From contig JBKPBQ010000183.1 in the NCBI GenBank assembly GCA_046726955.1, positions 1-6,249 of the forward strand: DNA of 6,249 nt. The letters run 5' to 3'. Positions 5,996-6,249 of this stretch are shown piece by piece. The notes beneath the pieces are model-generated. The model was not told the DNA's origin, searched no databases, and saw only the letters and a program-made list of their open reading frames with translations. Each line of letters opens with the position of its first letter. Position 1 is the stretch's first letter. A program made the position numbers and the translations under genes. This stretch comes from CAVPGH01 sp046726955 (GTDB lineage: Bacteria; Acidobacteriota; Vicinamibacteria; Fen-336).

Positions 5996-6249
5996 TTGGT
6001 CGTCGGTCTCGGCATCGACCTGGTCGAGACCGCCCGGGTCGAGAAGATACTCGCCCGCTGGGGCGCCCAGTTCCTGGCCAAGATCATGGAGCCGGACGAG
6101 TCCCGGCGCCTTCCCGAGGGCAGGGACCGCGCGCGGGCCGTGGCGCTCGCCGTCGCCGGCAAGGAGGCCGCGAGCAAGGCACTCGGCACCGGCTGGAGCC
6201 GCGGCGTCCGCTGGCGCGACGTCGTCGTCGACCTCGCGGAGCCCTCGCG
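5996..6249 (+). CDS. acpS: Holo-[acyl-carrier-protein] synthase, 3' end beyond window
   Basis: AcpS transfers 4'-phosphopantetheine from CoA to the conserved serine of apo-ACP, activating it for fatty acid synthesis in the cytoplasm. The 84 visible codons cover about two thirds of a normal AcpS (around 120-130 residues). The N-terminus reads MVVGLGIDLVE, with the metal-binding Asp at D8. The second signature, GKEAASKALGTG, supplies the conserved Glu at E57 and the CoA-binding Lys K61. RGVRWRDVVV follows, as in the family. The position before KEA is Gly (G55) instead of the common Ala, a mild change. The start is an unusual TTG, chosen because it lines up exactly with the family N-terminus and has a GA-rich ribosome binding site 5 nt upstream. 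The gene is divergent from the Ser/Thr kinase gene and appears to be the first gene of its unit. The C-terminus cannot be judged. Confidence 0.93.
   Translation, partial: MVVGLGIDLVETARVEKILARWGAQFLAKIMEPDESRRLPEGRDRARAVALAVAGKEAASKALGTGWSRGVRWRDVVVDLAEPS

Noticed and set aside
5959..6249. An ATG at 5959 as the start of the right-edge gene
   Set aside because: It is in a different frame from the AcpS reading and gives an Arg-rich nonsense product. TTG at 5996 gives the exact AcpS N-terminus.

Overview
The window is a GC-rich bacterial chromosomal segment (roughly 70% G+C by eye, with a strong G/C preference in third codon positions). It is almost wall-to-wall coding: five genes, two of them running off the window edges. 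No RNA gene, insertion sequence, CRISPR array or phage signature was seen. The organism cannot be named from sequence alone. The small secreted protein with an N-terminal LGDAAAKEKARRK...KVITDEDL signature, a cytosolic Ser/Thr kinase fused to TPR repeats, and an M1-like peptidase with an extra N-terminal domain together suggest Acidobacteriota or a similar GC-rich environmental phylum. This is inference from remembered family patterns.

Layout. The left half reads rightward: the C-terminal part (or all) of a sensor histidine kinase (3-1049) overlaps by 4 bp an exported M1-family metallopeptidase (1046-3619). The middle reads leftward: a Ser/Thr protein kinase with C-terminal TPR repeats (5884-4205) is followed after 39 bp by a small exported coiled-coil protein (4165-3635), which ends 15 bp from the peptidase stop (convergent). 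At the right edge, acpS (holo-ACP synthase) starts at 5996, reads rightward and is cut by the window end. A 111-bp divergent intergenic region separates it from the kinase gene.

How the genes relate. The histidine kinase and the peptidase look translationally coupled (GTGA overlap), although they have no obvious shared pathway. The Ser/Thr kinase and the small exported protein could be co-transcribed, but the small gene also has its own consensus-like -10 box and a strong ribosome binding site. acpS is a housekeeping gene, apparently the start of a separate unit.

Most worth a second look are the kinase's substituted active-site positions (HLD for HRD, Asp for the metal-binding Asn, Asp for the alpha-C Glu) and the peptidase, which keeps a perfect HEXXH-X18-E zinc site but lacks the GAMEN exopeptidase motif. 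I see no clear evidence of a novel multi-gene system. The genes are recognisable families with unusual details.
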